A DNA stretch of 64,000 bases from Arcobacter sp. (GCA_020048055.1 JAIFNA010000003.1:186001-250000), one strand, 5' to 3'; shown: positions 28,059-37,924, numbered from the stretch's first letter. Numbers and translations: made by a program. The notes: a model not told the origin generated them from the letters alone.

Positions 28059-28319
28059 TTATTTATTTCCACTCAACTCCCTGCCAACTTCTTTTAAAGC
28101 CTCAATTCTTTCTCCTCTTTTTTCATACGATTCCTTAATTTTTTCAGGATCATCAATAACAGCTTTCTTAATACTATAATGTGATTTTTGTGCGGTCTGA
28201 TCTTCACTTTTTAAAAATGCAAAATCATCTTTTCCAGACATTTCTCTATCAAATAAAATAACAGCAGCAAAACTAACTAAAAAAATAAAAAATAAAAAGT
28301 ATTTCAACCAACTAGGCAT
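28059..28319 (-). CDS. Small single-pass membrane protein
   Basis: The 86-residue product has one N-terminal transmembrane helix (about residues 6-24) and a charged, helix-rich remainder that would be outside the cytoplasm or anchored. No known family. It is convergent to the preceding gene and has its own 167-base upstream region shared with the divergent anion channel gene. Confidence 0.55.
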   Translation of the reverse strand: MPSWLKYFLFFIFLVSFAAVILFDREMSGKDDFAFLKSEDQTAQKSHYSIKKAVIDDPEKIKESYEKRGERIEALKEVGRELSGNK

Positions 28320-28486
28320 AGTCTGTCCTCTATTTTTCTTTGTTTTTGTTTCATCTTTAACCTCGTTTTATAATTTATATATTTTACCATACCCTTGGTA
28401 TATTCCAAATTCTAAATTATAAATTTAAATTAGAGTAATAGCCATTATGTTATAATTTTATAATATTTTTATTATAAGGCTTAACT

Positions 28487-29458
28487 ATGAAAGAACAAGA
28501 GATTTACTGCAAACAAAACAGACTAGAATTTTTTCCCATTATGATGTACGCTATTACTATGGGACTTGGCGGACTAACTATCGTCTATCAAAAAGCTCAT
28601 ATTTGGCTAACATTTCCATCAATCATAGGGACGATTTTAAGTTATGTGACAATGGTTACATTTATTATTATTTCAGCTATATATATGGGGAAATATTTTA
28701 AATATAAACAAGCTGTTATTTTAGAGTTTAACCACCCGATTCGTATCAATTTTTTTGCTGCAATATCTATCTCATTACTTATGCAAGCAATTATTTTTAA
28801 AGAGATTTATTTGCCTCTAAGTGCCTTCTTTTGGTATGTTGGAGTGGTTTTACATTTTGCTCTAACTATGCATACGATATCATTTTGGATCAATAAAAAT
28901 CAAAAATTAGATCATTCAAATCCTGCTTGGTTTATCCCTATTGTTGGAAATCTCCTTATACCTGTTGGTGGCATTGGATTTGCAAGCAGTGGGATATTGA
29001 ATTATTTTTTTAGTATTGGGATATTTTTTTGGATTATACTTTTTGCTCTTGTTTTAAATAGAATAATTTTTCATCATCAACTTGCAACAAAATTTATCCC
29101 AACGCTCTTTATATTTATTGCTCCCCCATCTGTTGCTTTTTTGGCTTATATGAAACTTTACGAAACGCTTGATATTTTGGCATTAATGCTTTTTAATCTA
29201 GGGTTATTTTTTACTTTTTTAGTTGCTTTTATGTATAAAAGTTTTATAAATATCAAGTTTTTCATCTCTTGGTGGGCTTTTGTTTTTCCAATCGCTGCAA
29301 TAACTATAAGCTCAATGCTTATGTTCCATCACACACACGATTTTGGACTACTTGCATTATCTTATGTGTTAATTTTTATTTTGACAATGATTGTTTTGAT
29401 TGTCTCATACAACACTATTTTAAATATTACAAGACGAGATATTTGCGTAGAAGAGTAG
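28487..29458 (+). CDS. SLAC1/TDT-family anion channel or transporter (TehA-like)
   Basis: The 323-residue protein has about ten transmembrane segments and a segment typical of TehA/SLAC1 transporters, NPAWFIPIVGNLLIPVGG near residue 145. Members conduct or transport small anions and some confer tellurite or sulfite handling; the substrate is not determined. The gene is monocistronic; GGC before the ATG is only a weak ribosome site. It ends convergent to the gspF-like gene, with a GTAGCT/AGCTAC hairpin at 29455-29475 spanning the stops. Confidence 0.8.
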   Translation: MKEQEIYCKQNRLEFFPIMMYAITMGLGGLTIVYQKAHIWLTFPSIIGTILSYVTMVTFIIISAIYMGKYFKYKQAVILEFNHPIRINFFAAISISLLMQAIIFKEIYLPLSAFFWYVGVVLHFALTMHTISFWINKNQKLDHSNPAWFIPIVGNLLIPVGGIGFASSGILNYFFSIGIFFWIILFALVLNRIIFHHQLATKFIPTLFIFIAPPSVAFLAYMKLYETLDILALMLFNLGLFFTFLVAFMYKSFINIKFFISWWAFVFPIAAITISSMLMFHHTHDFGLLALSYVLIFILTMIVLIVSYNTILNITRRDICVEE

Positions 29459-30619
29459 CTATCTTATAAAGCTACCCATCTCCCAAATTGGTGTCATAAT
29501 TGCCAGAACCAACCATAAAACTATTGCTGAAATTATCACAACAAAAAATGGAGTCAAAAATGCAACAAAGTTATCGATATAACCAGAAAGCTCTCTTTTG
29601 TTGATATTTTGTAGGTTGTGTAAAATCTCCTCTAGCCTATTTGACTGTTCACCAACAAGCAACATTCTAAGGGTTACTTCATTAAATATGTTGCGGTTTG
29701 AAAATGCATCATGGATTGATTTACCATCATTTAATTCTTGAATAATAAAACTTATCTGCTCCTCAACAAAAAGATTATCTGTTGTCTCTTTTGCGTAAAC
29801 TAAAGTCTCTTGAAATTTATTTTTTGATTTCATTATTAAATATATACTCAAAAACAATTTATAAAAAATCATATAACGATACATTTTACTGAAATATGGA
29901 ATATAAAGAAATATCATTTTGTGGAAAAAATAACGAAATTTGATAAAGACAAAAACAATAACTAAAAAAGCAACGAAAAAAACAAATAAAATCAACAAAT
30001 AATGTTCATACAAACTATTTTTGACAAATAATAAGATTGTTGTACTGAGCGGTAAGTTTGCTCCAAATTGAGTAAAAAGATGCTCAAATTTTGGAACTAC
30101 AAGGGTAAAAATTGTAAAGATTGAAACTATAAGCGATATTACCAAGACGATTGGATAGCGAAGCGCTTTTCCTATACTTTGTTTTAATTTTTGATTTTCA
30201 TCTAAAAGTTCATAAAGTGATGAGATGGAGTTTGCTAGGTTGCTATTTTCCTCTCCTAACTTTATAAAAACAAGAGGCAAATAGCCTAATATTTTCCTAT
30301 GAATTTCAAGGGATTTGTGTATTGGTTGTCCGTCAAGTAAACTTTTGCTGATTGTTTCTAAAATATCTTTTTTTACACCATTTTTGCTTGATTTGATTAA
30401 AATCTCAACAACATCTTTAAGTGGCAATTTTGAAGCTAACATCATATCCATCTCATAAAACAAACCAACAATATCACCGCTTTTATCTTTTAGATTAAAT
30501 GAAAAATCAACATCCCTTAGTTCCTTTACTTTTATGACATCTGCTGATATTTCATCTTTGATATCAACTATTTTGGAGTCAAGTTTTCCATCTTTTTGAA
30601 AATAAACTTTATATTTCAT
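29459..30619 (-). CDS. Type II secretion/type IV pilus inner-membrane protein, GspF/PilC-like
   Basis: The 386-residue protein has two repeats of the T2SSF domain (about residues 60-185 and 265-380), each followed by membrane helices, with landmarks such as GQPIHKSLEIH and QSIGKALRYPIVLVIS. GspF/PilC is the polytopic core of the assembly platform. I start at the ATG ending 30619; a GTG five codons earlier is possible, and neither has a clear Shine-Dalgarno. The start lies in the final codons of the E-like ATPase gene. Confidence 0.85.
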   Translation of the reverse strand: MKYKVYFQKDGKLDSKIVDIKDEISADVIKVKELRDVDFSFNLKDKSGDIVGLFYEMDMMLASKLPLKDVVEILIKSSKNGVKKDILETISKSLLDGQPIHKSLEIHRKILGYLPLVFIKLGEENSNLANSISSLYELLDENQKLKQSIGKALRYPIVLVISLIVSIFTIFTLVVPKFEHLFTQFGANLPLSTTILLFVKNSLYEHYLLILFVFFVAFLVIVFVFIKFRYFFHKMIFLYIPYFSKMYRYMIFYKLFLSIYLIMKSKNKFQETLVYAKETTDNLFVEEQISFIIQELNDGKSIHDAFSNRNIFNEVTLRMLLVGEQSNRLEEILHNLQNINKRELSGYIDNFVAFLTPFFVVIISAIVLWLVLAIMTPIWEMGSFIR

Positions 30620-32015
30620 GGGAGTAATATTCACTCATTGAAGTTGTTCCATCTAACACTTTTGTGTAAATATTTTCATTGATTGTTTTGTATTTAAGAT
30701 AAGCCAATATGTTTTCAATATCAACTTGATTTATCATCTTTGCAACTTCATCATCAACTTGTAAATACTCAGTTACAATAGTTCTTCCATCATAACCACT
30801 AAAATTACATTTTGGACAACCAACACTTCTATAAGTTTTAATGCCGCTCTCGTCTATTTCCTCTTTACAGTATGGACAAAGAACTCTTATAAGTTTTTGA
30901 GACACAATAAGCCTTAAAACCGAAGCTATCAAATATGCTTTGGCATCAAGATCTAAAAGGCGATTTATAGTCTTAATTGCATCATTTGTGTGTAAAGTTG
31001 CGATTACTAGATGTCCAGTCAAAGAGGCTTGAATTGCTATTTTTAAAGCGTTCTCATCTCGTATCTCCCCTATCATAATTACATCTGGGTCTTGCCTTAG
31101 GATATTTTTTAAAACAATCTCATAACTAAGCCCTATCTCCTCATTTATCTGAACTTGCATAACTCCATCTATATTGTATTCGATTGGGTCTTCTATTGTT
31201 ATTATTTTTTTATTTTTCCTATCTAATTCATTTAGAATTGAATACATTGTTGTTGTTTTACCACTTCCTGTTGCCCCTGTTACTAAAATCATACCGTGTG
31301 AAAAATTGATATTTTTTAAAATAGCCCCGTAAACATCTTTAGAAAAACCAATATTTTCAAGCCCTAAAAACGCTTTTTTGTTATCTAAAATACGAACAAC
31401 AATAGACTCGCCACAAATTGTAGGCAAAATCGATACTCTAAAATCAAAATCAACTCCATCAAGATTTTGTGAAAATCTACCATTTTGTGGAACTCTTTTT
31501 TGTGAAATATCTAAAGATGAAAACATTTTCAAAGAAGAGCTTAAAATAGGATACAAACCAATATCAAAACGGAAAAACTGACTCAATTTGCCATCTATTC
31601 TAAATCTTATAATTATTGCATTTTTTAGTGTTTCAAAATGTATATCACTGCTTCTAAAACTTATTGCACAAAGAAACAACATTTTTAGAAACTCTTTTAT
31701 ATGAGATTCATAAAAATTACTATCTTCAAGCCCTACAGATTTAGATGCTATATTAAATAGTGAATATTTATAAGTTAAATTGTGCAGCTCAAAGTCCAAC
31801 ATCTTTTGTGTGATATTGATATACTTTAAAGGTTTAGAAAAAAGTTTATCTTTGTTTTTTGCAAATTCAGATTTATCAACAACTGCAATAAGTATAAATA
31901 TCTCAAACTCCATAATTGGCAAAAAACAAAACTCTTTTAACATCTCAATTGAAATTTTATTTACAAACCCATAGTCGATAAGATAGCTATCAAGATCTTC
32001 AATCCCATCAATCAT
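30609..32015 (-). CDS. Type II secretion/type IV pilus assembly ATPase, GspE/PilB-like
   Basis: The 468-residue ATPase has Walker A GATGSGKTT near residue 230, ITIEDPIEYN (Asp box) near 256, Walker B DPDVIMIGEIRD near 290, and a His box around LVIATLHTNDA near 315. A tetracysteine zinc motif (CPYC and CPKC, near 370 and 395) is typical of GspE/PilB. It drives pseudopilus or pilus polymerisation. AAAGGAG lies seven bases before the ATG at 32015. The N-terminal domain is short and diverged. Confidence 0.9.
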   Translation of the reverse strand: MIDGIEDLDSYLIDYGFVNKISIEMLKEFCFLPIMEFEIFILIAVVDKSEFAKNKDKLFSKPLKYINITQKMLDFELHNLTYKYSLFNIASKSVGLEDSNFYESHIKEFLKMLFLCAISFRSSDIHFETLKNAIIIRFRIDGKLSQFFRFDIGLYPILSSSLKMFSSLDISQKRVPQNGRFSQNLDGVDFDFRVSILPTICGESIVVRILDNKKAFLGLENIGFSKDVYGAILKNINFSHGMILVTGATGSGKTTTMYSILNELDRKNKKIITIEDPIEYNIDGVMQVQINEEIGLSYEIVLKNILRQDPDVIMIGEIRDENALKIAIQASLTGHLVIATLHTNDAIKTINRLLDLDAKAYLIASVLRLIVSQKLIRVLCPYCKEEIDESGIKTYRSVGCPKCNFSGYDGRTIVTEYLQVDDEVAKMINQVDIENILAYLKYKTINENIYTKVLDGTTSMSEYYSHEI

Positions 32016-32811
32016 CAAACATCTCCTTTATAGCAACTTTCCCATTCTTTTCCAATGTCAATTTATCTTTTTCAATTGCAACAATTTTATATCCATCAAA
32101 ACTTTGACCAATTTTTAGCCATTCACCACCAACCAAAACATATTCACCAACAATTGCGATTGTTTTTGATCTTGGCAAAACCTCAACATAGCTATCATCA
32201 ATCGCCTCATCAAAATTTATATTTTCGCTTTTTATATCTACTGCTTTTTTCTCGCCTTCAATCTTTTCTTGCTTAACTTGTATTGTTGGCTTATCGATTA
32301 TAACAACTTTTTGACTTTCTTCATCCAAATTAGCATCACTTTTTTTGGCATCTATAATTTGAAACAATTTAATATCGGCTACCTTATCCTTATCCCCAAA
32401 TGTGACCGTTAAAGATTTATTTCTCACTTCCAAAATAGTTTTTGCAATCAAATTATTATCCTTTTCCTCCAGCTCTAAAGATAGAACTTTTGTTGTTTTT
32501 TCAATAATCTTTAAAAATAAAATAACTAGTGGCTCACTTCCAATGAGCTCCAATGATAATCTACTTTTATCAAAATGAAACGCCTCAATTTTAATCCCAA
32601 TATCATTTGCCAATTTTTCATAAGATTGCAAAATCAAAATATGTGATTTTTCATCAATCACTTCACTATTAATATTTGTAAATTGTATGACTTTATCTAC
32701 TTTTGATGGTGGGAAATTTAGCCAGAAAAGTAAAAAAACAAAAAGTGGTAAAGTATACAAGATAAATTTTTCTCTAGTCGGTAACGCAACAAAATAGGTA
32801 TTAAAATTCAA
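32008..32811 (-). CDS. Secretion-platform protein, GspM/PilO- and GspC/PilP-like features
   Basis: The 267-residue protein has one N-terminal transmembrane helix (about residues 17-35), a periplasmic alpha/beta domain (50-150), a charged linker (160-205) and a C-terminal all-beta domain (215-267, with VGEYVLVGGEWLKIGQ) like the HR domain of GspC/PilP. This layout suggests a fused or shortened PilO plus PilP component. Sequence similarity is weak, so the call rests on topology and gene order. I choose TTG at 32811, preceded by AGAGG at six bases, overlapping the upstream gene by 11. Confidence 0.55.
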   Translation of the reverse strand: MNFNTYFVALPTREKFILYTLPLFVFLLFWLNFPPSKVDKVIQFTNINSEVIDEKSHILILQSYEKLANDIGIKIEAFHFDKSRLSLELIGSEPLVILFLKIIEKTTKVLSLELEEKDNNLIAKTILEVRNKSLTVTFGDKDKVADIKLFQIIDAKKSDANLDEESQKVVIIDKPTIQVKQEKIEGEKKAVDIKSENINFDEAIDDSYVEVLPRSKTIAIVGEYVLVGGEWLKIGQSFDGYKIVAIEKDKLTLEKNGKVAIKEMFDD

Positions 32812-33673
32812 TTTCCACCTCTGCCAAAACAAAATCACCACCAATTTGTACAATTTTTATAATTTTTACACCATTAACATCACTAGCCAAAAAATTGTAT
32901 AAATTATCTTTCTTTCCAAAAAAAGATGTATAGATTTTAGTTTCACATTTGAATGATTTTAAACTTAGACCATATCTCTTAATTCCCTCCCCAAGCTTAA
33001 TCAAAGCTGGCATCACTAATCTTTTTTGCTCATTTATATCTATTTCATTTGATTTGACAAAAATAGGGCGTTGTTCACTTTGATTAAATCCATAAAAATA
33101 AAAGAATCCAAATATAGCCAAAGAAAAATAAATTAAAAAAATATGTCCATCATATCTTGTTTCAATTTTTTTAAAATTCAAATAAGCCGTAGCTCTATAT
33201 TGTTTTTTATATTCCATAAATAACTCATAGGAGATGTGATAGATATTAGATACTTCAAAACTATATGTAAAGTTGATATATTGTTCGATATCTTCTTGGC
33301 TATAATTCTTATTTTCTTTAAAAAGATGTAATTTACCATCACAAAAAATAGCAAAAAACTCTTTTGTAATAAAAATATCATACCCTATTGGCTCAATCTC
33401 AAGCTCTTTGTAGTATTGCTCTAAAAATTGGGGTTCCAAAACAACTCTTTTTTTATTTGTGGAAAAAAGATAAATCTCATAAGTTTTACTCTTCTCAATA
33501 TAAATAAAATAAACAACTGGGGTTTTTGGAATTACAATTTTGGATTGGATAAGTGATGTTTGTAAAAATGAGTTAAGATATTTTGGTTTAATCTCTTCTG
33601 TAACTTGTTTTGTTATGTGTGATATTTGTTTAAGTTGGATAATTTGTGGATTAATATCTCTAAACCACTTCAT
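32801..33673 (-). CDS. Secretion-platform protein, GspL/PilM-N-like topology
   Basis: The 290-residue protein has a cytoplasmic part of about 185 residues, one transmembrane helix (about 186-205, IFLIYFSLAIFGFFYFYGF) and a periplasmic ferredoxin-like part (about 215-290). This is the arrangement of GspL or a PilM-PilN fusion, placed ahead of the M/C-like and E-like genes. I see no actin-like ATP motif. The function is inferred from topology and neighbours. It follows era after 37 bases. Confidence 0.5.
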   Translation of the reverse strand: MKWFRDINPQIIQLKQISHITKQVTEEIKPKYLNSFLQTSLIQSKIVIPKTPVVYFIYIEKSKTYEIYLFSTNKKRVVLEPQFLEQYYKELEIEPIGYDIFITKEFFAIFCDGKLHLFKENKNYSQEDIEQYINFTYSFEVSNIYHISYELFMEYKKQYRATAYLNFKKIETRYDGHIFLIYFSLAIFGFFYFYGFNQSEQRPIFVKSNEIDINEQKRLVMPALIKLGEGIKRYGLSLKSFKCETKIYTSFFGKKDNLYNFLASDVNGVKIIKIVQIGGDFVLAEVEIEF

Positions 33674-33710
33674 AAGAAAACCTATAAAATGTGGTTTAGA
33701 TAGCGATTCA

Positions 33711-34589
33711 TCAGAAATCGTATCCTAATTCTCTAAGACCCTCTTTATTTTTACTCCAGCCTCTTTTAACAGAGACAAAAAGTTCAAGATAAACTGTTTT
33801 ACCGATTAGTTTTTCAATTTTTTTTCTAGCATTTAAGCCTATTCTTTTTATAGCAACTCCACCTTCGCCTATAATCATCCCTTTTTGAGTTTGTTTTTCA
33901 ACAATTATTGTTGCTTTAATAACTTCAACTTTTGGTTTCTCTTCTACTTTATTAATAATAACATCAGCTTCGTAAGGTATTTCGTCACTGATATTATCAA
34001 AAACGGATTCTCTTATGAATTCCCTATAAATATCTCTTAGATTAGTTGTTGTTAAAATTTCTGTATCAAAAAGATATGGTTGTTCTGGAAGATACTTTAT
34101 AACTTCATCTAAAAGATGATGTTGCTTTTTCCCTTTTTTGATCGAAATTGGGATTATCGCTTTAAACTTATCGTTGTATTTTTGATATTCATCCATTTTT
34201 GCCATAACTTCGCCACTTGTAACAAAGTCTGTTTTGGTAAGCAAAAGTAGATGTGGGGTATCTTTTTTTTGTTCATCTAAAAATCTTTCATAATGAACTA
34301 TTTTATCTGTAACAGGTGCTAAAAAAAGTATTAAATCACACTCCCCAATAGCTTTTAAAGCTTCTTCTAGCATAAACTGATTAATAAGCTTCTCTTGATG
34401 ATGAAGCCCTGGAGTATCCACAAAAATAATCTGATCATCACCATGCATAACGATTGTATTTGATCTTTTTCGTGTTGCATTTGCTTTATGTGATACCATG
34501 TTTATTTTTTCACCAACAAGCCAGTTTAAAAGTGAACTTTTACCAGCATTTGGACGACCGATGGTGCTTACATAACCACATTTTGTCAT
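33711..34589 (-). CDS. era: GTPase Era
   Basis: The 292-residue protein has the G domain motifs GRPNAGKSS (G1, residue 11), VDTPGLHH (G3, near 57), TKTD (G4, near 116) in place of the common NKxD, and a C-terminal KH domain with GEGGVAIKRIG near 245. Era binds the 3' end of 16S rRNA and helps 30S maturation. Length is normal. The T-K-T-D variant is worth noting but occurs in some GTPases. Confidence 0.94.
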   Translation of the reverse strand: MTKCGYVSTIGRPNAGKSSLLNWLVGEKINMVSHKANATRKRSNTIVMHGDDQIIFVDTPGLHHQEKLINQFMLEEALKAIGECDLILFLAPVTDKIVHYERFLDEQKKDTPHLLLLTKTDFVTSGEVMAKMDEYQKYNDKFKAIIPISIKKGKKQHHLLDEVIKYLPEQPYLFDTEILTTTNLRDIYREFIRESVFDNISDEIPYEADVIINKVEEKPKVEVIKATIIVEKQTQKGMIIGEGGVAIKRIGLNARKKIEKLIGKTVYLELFVSVKRGWSKNKEGLRELGYDF

Positions 34590-34651
34590 ATTATTTTATC
34601 CTTACTTTTTGCATTAAACTATTAAGATTTGCATAATTTTGAAGTTTATCA

Positions 34652-35365
34652 TTATTCAACTAAAAACATAACTAAATTAGCCCAAAATAAGCCAATATAC
34701 TCATGCCAAGCTTTTTGTGTTTTATTAAGACTGTATCCATCTGGTAAAGAGATAAAACTATCGCTATCTTTGATTAAAAAATCAGTTGGAGCTGGAGTTG
34801 GCAGTAGCCCCTCTTGTTTAAAAATCAACATAGCTCTTTTCATATGATATGCCGAAGTTACAAGAACAAAAGGTTCATCTTTTAAAACTTCTTTTATATT
34901 TTTTGCTTCCTCTTTTGTATCTTTTGGTTTTGGGTATTGGATTATATTTTCCTCTTTAATCCCTATCTCTCTTAATATATTTGCACTCTTAATTGCCTCA
35001 GGAGTTTCTCCTCTACCTTCATAGCCAGAAGTTATTATTTTTGCTCCACCAAGTTCTTTATAAATTCGTAAAACCTCCCACCCACGGTTTTCCATATCAC
35101 CACCCAAAAATACTATATATTTCGTATCTTTTGGGATATTATTTAGTTTTTGATAACTATTCTCTAGTGGCTGGAGTATAAAATTTGCAAAAGATGAATG
35201 GGAAACAATAGCTATCCATATAAATCCTGTAACTAAAAACCATTTCCCTTTTTGGACTTTCTTTTTTAATACAAAATATATCCCCAATGAAAAAATAATT
35301 AGTCCAATAGAAAACGGCATAAGCAATGACGCAATAAGTTTTTTTATAATAAATAATATCTCCAT
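34652..35365 (-). CDS. YdcF/ElyC-family (DUF218) envelope protein
   Basis: The 237-residue protein has two N-terminal transmembrane segments (about residues 10-30 and 40-58) and a DUF218 domain with YIVFLGGDMENRGWEV near 84, ITSGYEGRGETPEA near 108 and LVTSAYHMKRAM near 162. The family acts in envelope biogenesis, ElyC being linked to undecaprenyl-phosphate and glycan synthesis. Substrate unknown. The ABC ATPase gene ends eight bases upstream, so the two may share a message. Confidence 0.82.
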   Translation of the reverse strand: MEILFIIKKLIASLLMPFSIGLIIFSLGIYFVLKKKVQKGKWFLVTGFIWIAIVSHSSFANFILQPLENSYQKLNNIPKDTKYIVFLGGDMENRGWEVLRIYKELGGAKIITSGYEGRGETPEAIKSANILREIGIKEENIIQYPKPKDTKEEAKNIKEVLKDEPFVLVTSAYHMKRAMLIFKQEGLLPTPAPTDFLIKDSDSFISLPDGYSLNKTQKAWHEYIGLFWANLVMFLVE

Positions 35366-35373
35366 ATTTTTCC

Positions 35374-35961
35374 TTACTTTACATTTTCTATATCTATAAT
35401 TTCATCGCTACACCATTGAGCTAAATCATAGTCATGAGTAATCAAAAGCAATCCAAACTTATCTTTAAAATCAAGCAAAGTTTTCATCACTTCAAATGCT
35501 AATATATTATCCAAAGCACTTAGTGGCTCATCAGCCAATATTAAATCTGGTTTCATTAAAATTGAGCGTATTATACTGCATCTTTGAAGTTGCCCACCAC
35601 TTAGTTTATGTGGCATCTGATTAAATAGTTCAAAATTTAAACCAAATTTTTTTAGCAAAATATCGAGATCAGCAAACGACTCAACAACATCATTTACTTG
35701 TTCGTATATTGTATAAGTTGGATGAAAAGAGCTATATGGGTCTTGAAATATTGAGCTAATATTTTTATGTTTTATAATCCCATTGTTTGGTTTTAGATTA
35801 TTAGTGATTAACTCAAAAAGTGTACTTTTTCCACTTCCACTACTTCCAACAATACTTTTTATCTCACCTTTATGAAGCGATAAATTAAAATTTTTATAGA
35901 TTTGATTCTCTTGTGAGTAGCTAAATGATAGCTCTTTGATGTTTAAAACTTCTTTTTTCAT
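35374..35961 (-). CDS. ABC transporter ATP-binding protein (oligopeptide/nickel type, short)
   Basis: The 195-residue ATPase has Walker [10 protein letters not shown] near residue 39, a FQDPYSSFHP Q-loop near 70 as in Opp/Dpp/Nik ATPases, the signature LSGGQLQRCS near 118 and Walker B LILADEPLSALD near 138. It lacks the C-terminal oligopeptide-binding extension and is shorter than the usual 250-270 residues. No permease or binding protein lies next to it, so its partner is unknown. An orphan or a truncated family member. Confidence 0.78.
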   Translation of the reverse strand: MKKEVLNIKELSFSYSQENQIYKNFNLSLHKGEIKSIVGSSGSGKSTLFELITNNLKPNNGIIKHKNISSIFQDPYSSFHPTYTIYEQVNDVVESFADLDILLKKFGLNFELFNQMPHKLSGGQLQRCSIIRSILMKPDLILADEPLSALDNILAFEVMKTLLDFKDKFGLLLITHDYDLAQWCSDEIIDIENVK

Positions 35962-36038
35962 ATCACTGATTTTACACTAAGAATAATTAAAGTTTATACG
36001 TTGTAATATTTTCCCTAAATTAAAAATAGGAGACAAAG

Positions 36039-36311
36039 ATGAAAAAAATTGTATTAGCTACATTAGTATGTGGAGTTGCAGCATTTGGTGCTGTTGAATT
36101 AGGTGCTTGTAAAGGTTGTCATGGACAAAACTTTGAAAAAGCTGCATTAGGAAAATCTAAAATTGTTAAAGATATGACTAAAGCTGAAGTTACTAAATCA
36201 CTTCAAGGCTACAAAGCTGGAACTTACGGTGGAGCTATGGCTGGTGTTATGAAAGGTCAAGTTGCCAAATACAGTGATGCTGATTTAGCTAGCACAGGTA
36301 TCGGAAAATAA
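36039..36311 (+). CDS. Small periplasmic cytochrome c (class I, c553-like)
   Basis: The 90-residue precursor has a signal peptide (cleavage near residue 17) and one haem-binding motif CKGCH near residue 24, with a candidate axial Met in GVMKGQVA near 70. This is a soluble electron carrier of the periplasm. AGGAGA precedes the ATG. A strong terminator follows, so the gene is monocistronic. Confidence 0.92.
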   Translation: MKKIVLATLVCGVAAFGAVELGACKGCHGQNFEKAALGKSKIVKDMTKAEVTKSLQGYKAGTYGGAMAGVMKGQVAKYSDADLASTGIGK

Positions 36312-36334
36312 TTTTATCATTTGATAAAACCATA

Positions 36335-36366
36335 AAAGCCTAGCTATTTTAGCTAGGCTTTTTTTA
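36335..36366 (+). terminator. Rho-independent terminator after cytochrome c gene
   Basis: AAAGCCTAGCT and AGCTAGGCTTT form an 11-base-pair stem with a short ATTTT-type loop, followed by a T run. It may act on both strands, as the convergent histidine kinase gene ends 29 bases further on. Confidence 0.85.
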
Positions 36367-36394
36367 TATTCGGATTATTACTTTTGTGTTATTG

Positions 36395-37924
36395 CTAGAA
36401 AGTCAATGGAATCTTTATAACAAATACTGCTCCGTATTCTTCATTTTCATTGTAAATAAAGCTCATATTTTGTGCTAACAATTCTCCCATAAAATGATCT
36501 TGCACAATTTGTGCGCACATATAAAGTCCGATGCCTGTTCCATCATTTTTCTCTTTTGTTGTAAAGTATGGATTAAATATTTTACCGATAATTTCACTAG
36601 GAATTCCTCCTCCATTATCTTGAATTGTTATCAATATATCGTTCGGCAATTTTTTTAGATTTATCAAAATAATCCTATTGCGAATGTCGTTTTCAATAAA
36701 TATATCTTTTGCATTATTTAAAATATTCAAAATAACTTGAGAAAGTTCTCCCCTAAGACCATTCAAGACTATTGTTTCATCTAAATCAAAATAAACATTA
36801 ATATCATGAATTTCAAATCCATATCTTGCAATAGAGTATATGTCATTAATCACATCGCTAACTATAAAATCAGTTTTAATTGTAGTTTGATTTAGGAAGT
36901 TTCTAAAATCATCAATTGTATCTGAAAGAAATTGTGTTGTTTGCACTATTCCATCCATTGTTTCATCAATATCTTCTTCACCCAAAATTCCCAAATTATG
37001 TTTCAACTTAAATCCACTTGCTCTTACGCTTATTCCATTTAATGGTTGCCTCCACTGATGAGCTATATTTTGAACCATTTCACCAAGTGCAGCCAATCTT
37101 GCATTGTGCTGAACTATAATATTTTGAATTTTATTTTTTTCAACCTCCTGATGTACACGTAATTCCAAAGTATCATTTAGTTCCCTTAGCTCTTCTGTTT
37201 TTTTAACCACCTCGTTATCTAATCTCATATTGTAATCTTTTTTTAATTTATCTGCCTCCAAGAGTTTACATCTTGCATTTTCAAAATTATTTCCTACAAG
37301 ACCAATTTCATCCTTAATTCTCCATTCATAGTTACTCGTTAAATCATTATTTGCAAATGAATTTGCTTGAGCATTTAATTTTTTGAGTGGTCTTAATATT
37401 TTCCAATACAATAAAATCAAAATAAAAAGTGTTGTAAATAAAAGTTGTGATACAAAAATATAAAATAGTCTTTTTTTATTTGATTGAAGATTTTCCATAA
37501 CATAATAATCACTCATATTAATTTTTAAAATTCCAAGCGGTTTTCCATTATAAACAATCTCTTTTTTGAAATAAACTAAATTTGTTCCATCAGGTGATAC
37601 ATTTGAACATGATACAAATACTTGTTTTGAAAGATAATCATACACTTTAATATCAGCAACAGATCTATTGACGCATACTGCCTCAACAAGTTCACCTGCA
37701 AGATCTTGACGAAGATCCCAAAGATGTCCACCAAGTCCAACTTCAAGGGTGGATTGAATATCTTCACCAAGCTTTATTAGTTCTTTTGTTTTAAGCTCTG
37801 TTTCTATTCCGATTAAAATTGTCCAAGATATAAATACTGGTAAAAATATTCCAAATGTAACACCAGATAAAATAATGTAAATAAGTTTTAAATTTAGAAA
37901 AAACTGTATGACACGATTTACCAT
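36395..37924 (-). CDS. Membrane sensor histidine kinase with HAMP domain
   Basis: The 509-residue protein has two transmembrane helices (about residues 10-32 and 150-175) bracketing a periplasmic sensing domain of about 110 residues, a HAMP-like segment, a coiled coil and a kinase core. The H-box reads QNIAHQWRQPLNG near residue 283, with N-box NAKDIF, DNGGGI and GTGIGLYM motifs following. The periplasmic domain has two cysteines. No response regulator is adjacent. It is divergent from the solute-binding protein gene. AAAGG at six bases supports the start at 37924 over 37939. Confidence 0.85.
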   Translation of the reverse strand: MVNRVIQFFLNLKLIYIILSGVTFGIFLPVFISWTILIGIETELKTKELIKLGEDIQSTLEVGLGGHLWDLRQDLAGELVEAVCVNRSVADIKVYDYLSKQVFVSCSNVSPDGTNLVYFKKEIVYNGKPLGILKINMSDYYVMENLQSNKKRLFYIFVSQLLFTTLFILILLYWKILRPLKKLNAQANSFANNDLTSNYEWRIKDEIGLVGNNFENARCKLLEADKLKKDYNMRLDNEVVKKTEELRELNDTLELRVHQEVEKNKIQNIIVQHNARLAALGEMVQNIAHQWRQPLNGISVRASGFKLKHNLGILGEEDIDETMDGIVQTTQFLSDTIDDFRNFLNQTTIKTDFIVSDVINDIYSIARYGFEIHDINVYFDLDETIVLNGLRGELSQVILNILNNAKDIFIENDIRNRIILINLKKLPNDILITIQDNGGGIPSEIIGKIFNPYFTTKEKNDGTGIGLYMCAQIVQDHFMGELLAQNMSFIYNENEEYGAVFVIKIPLTF

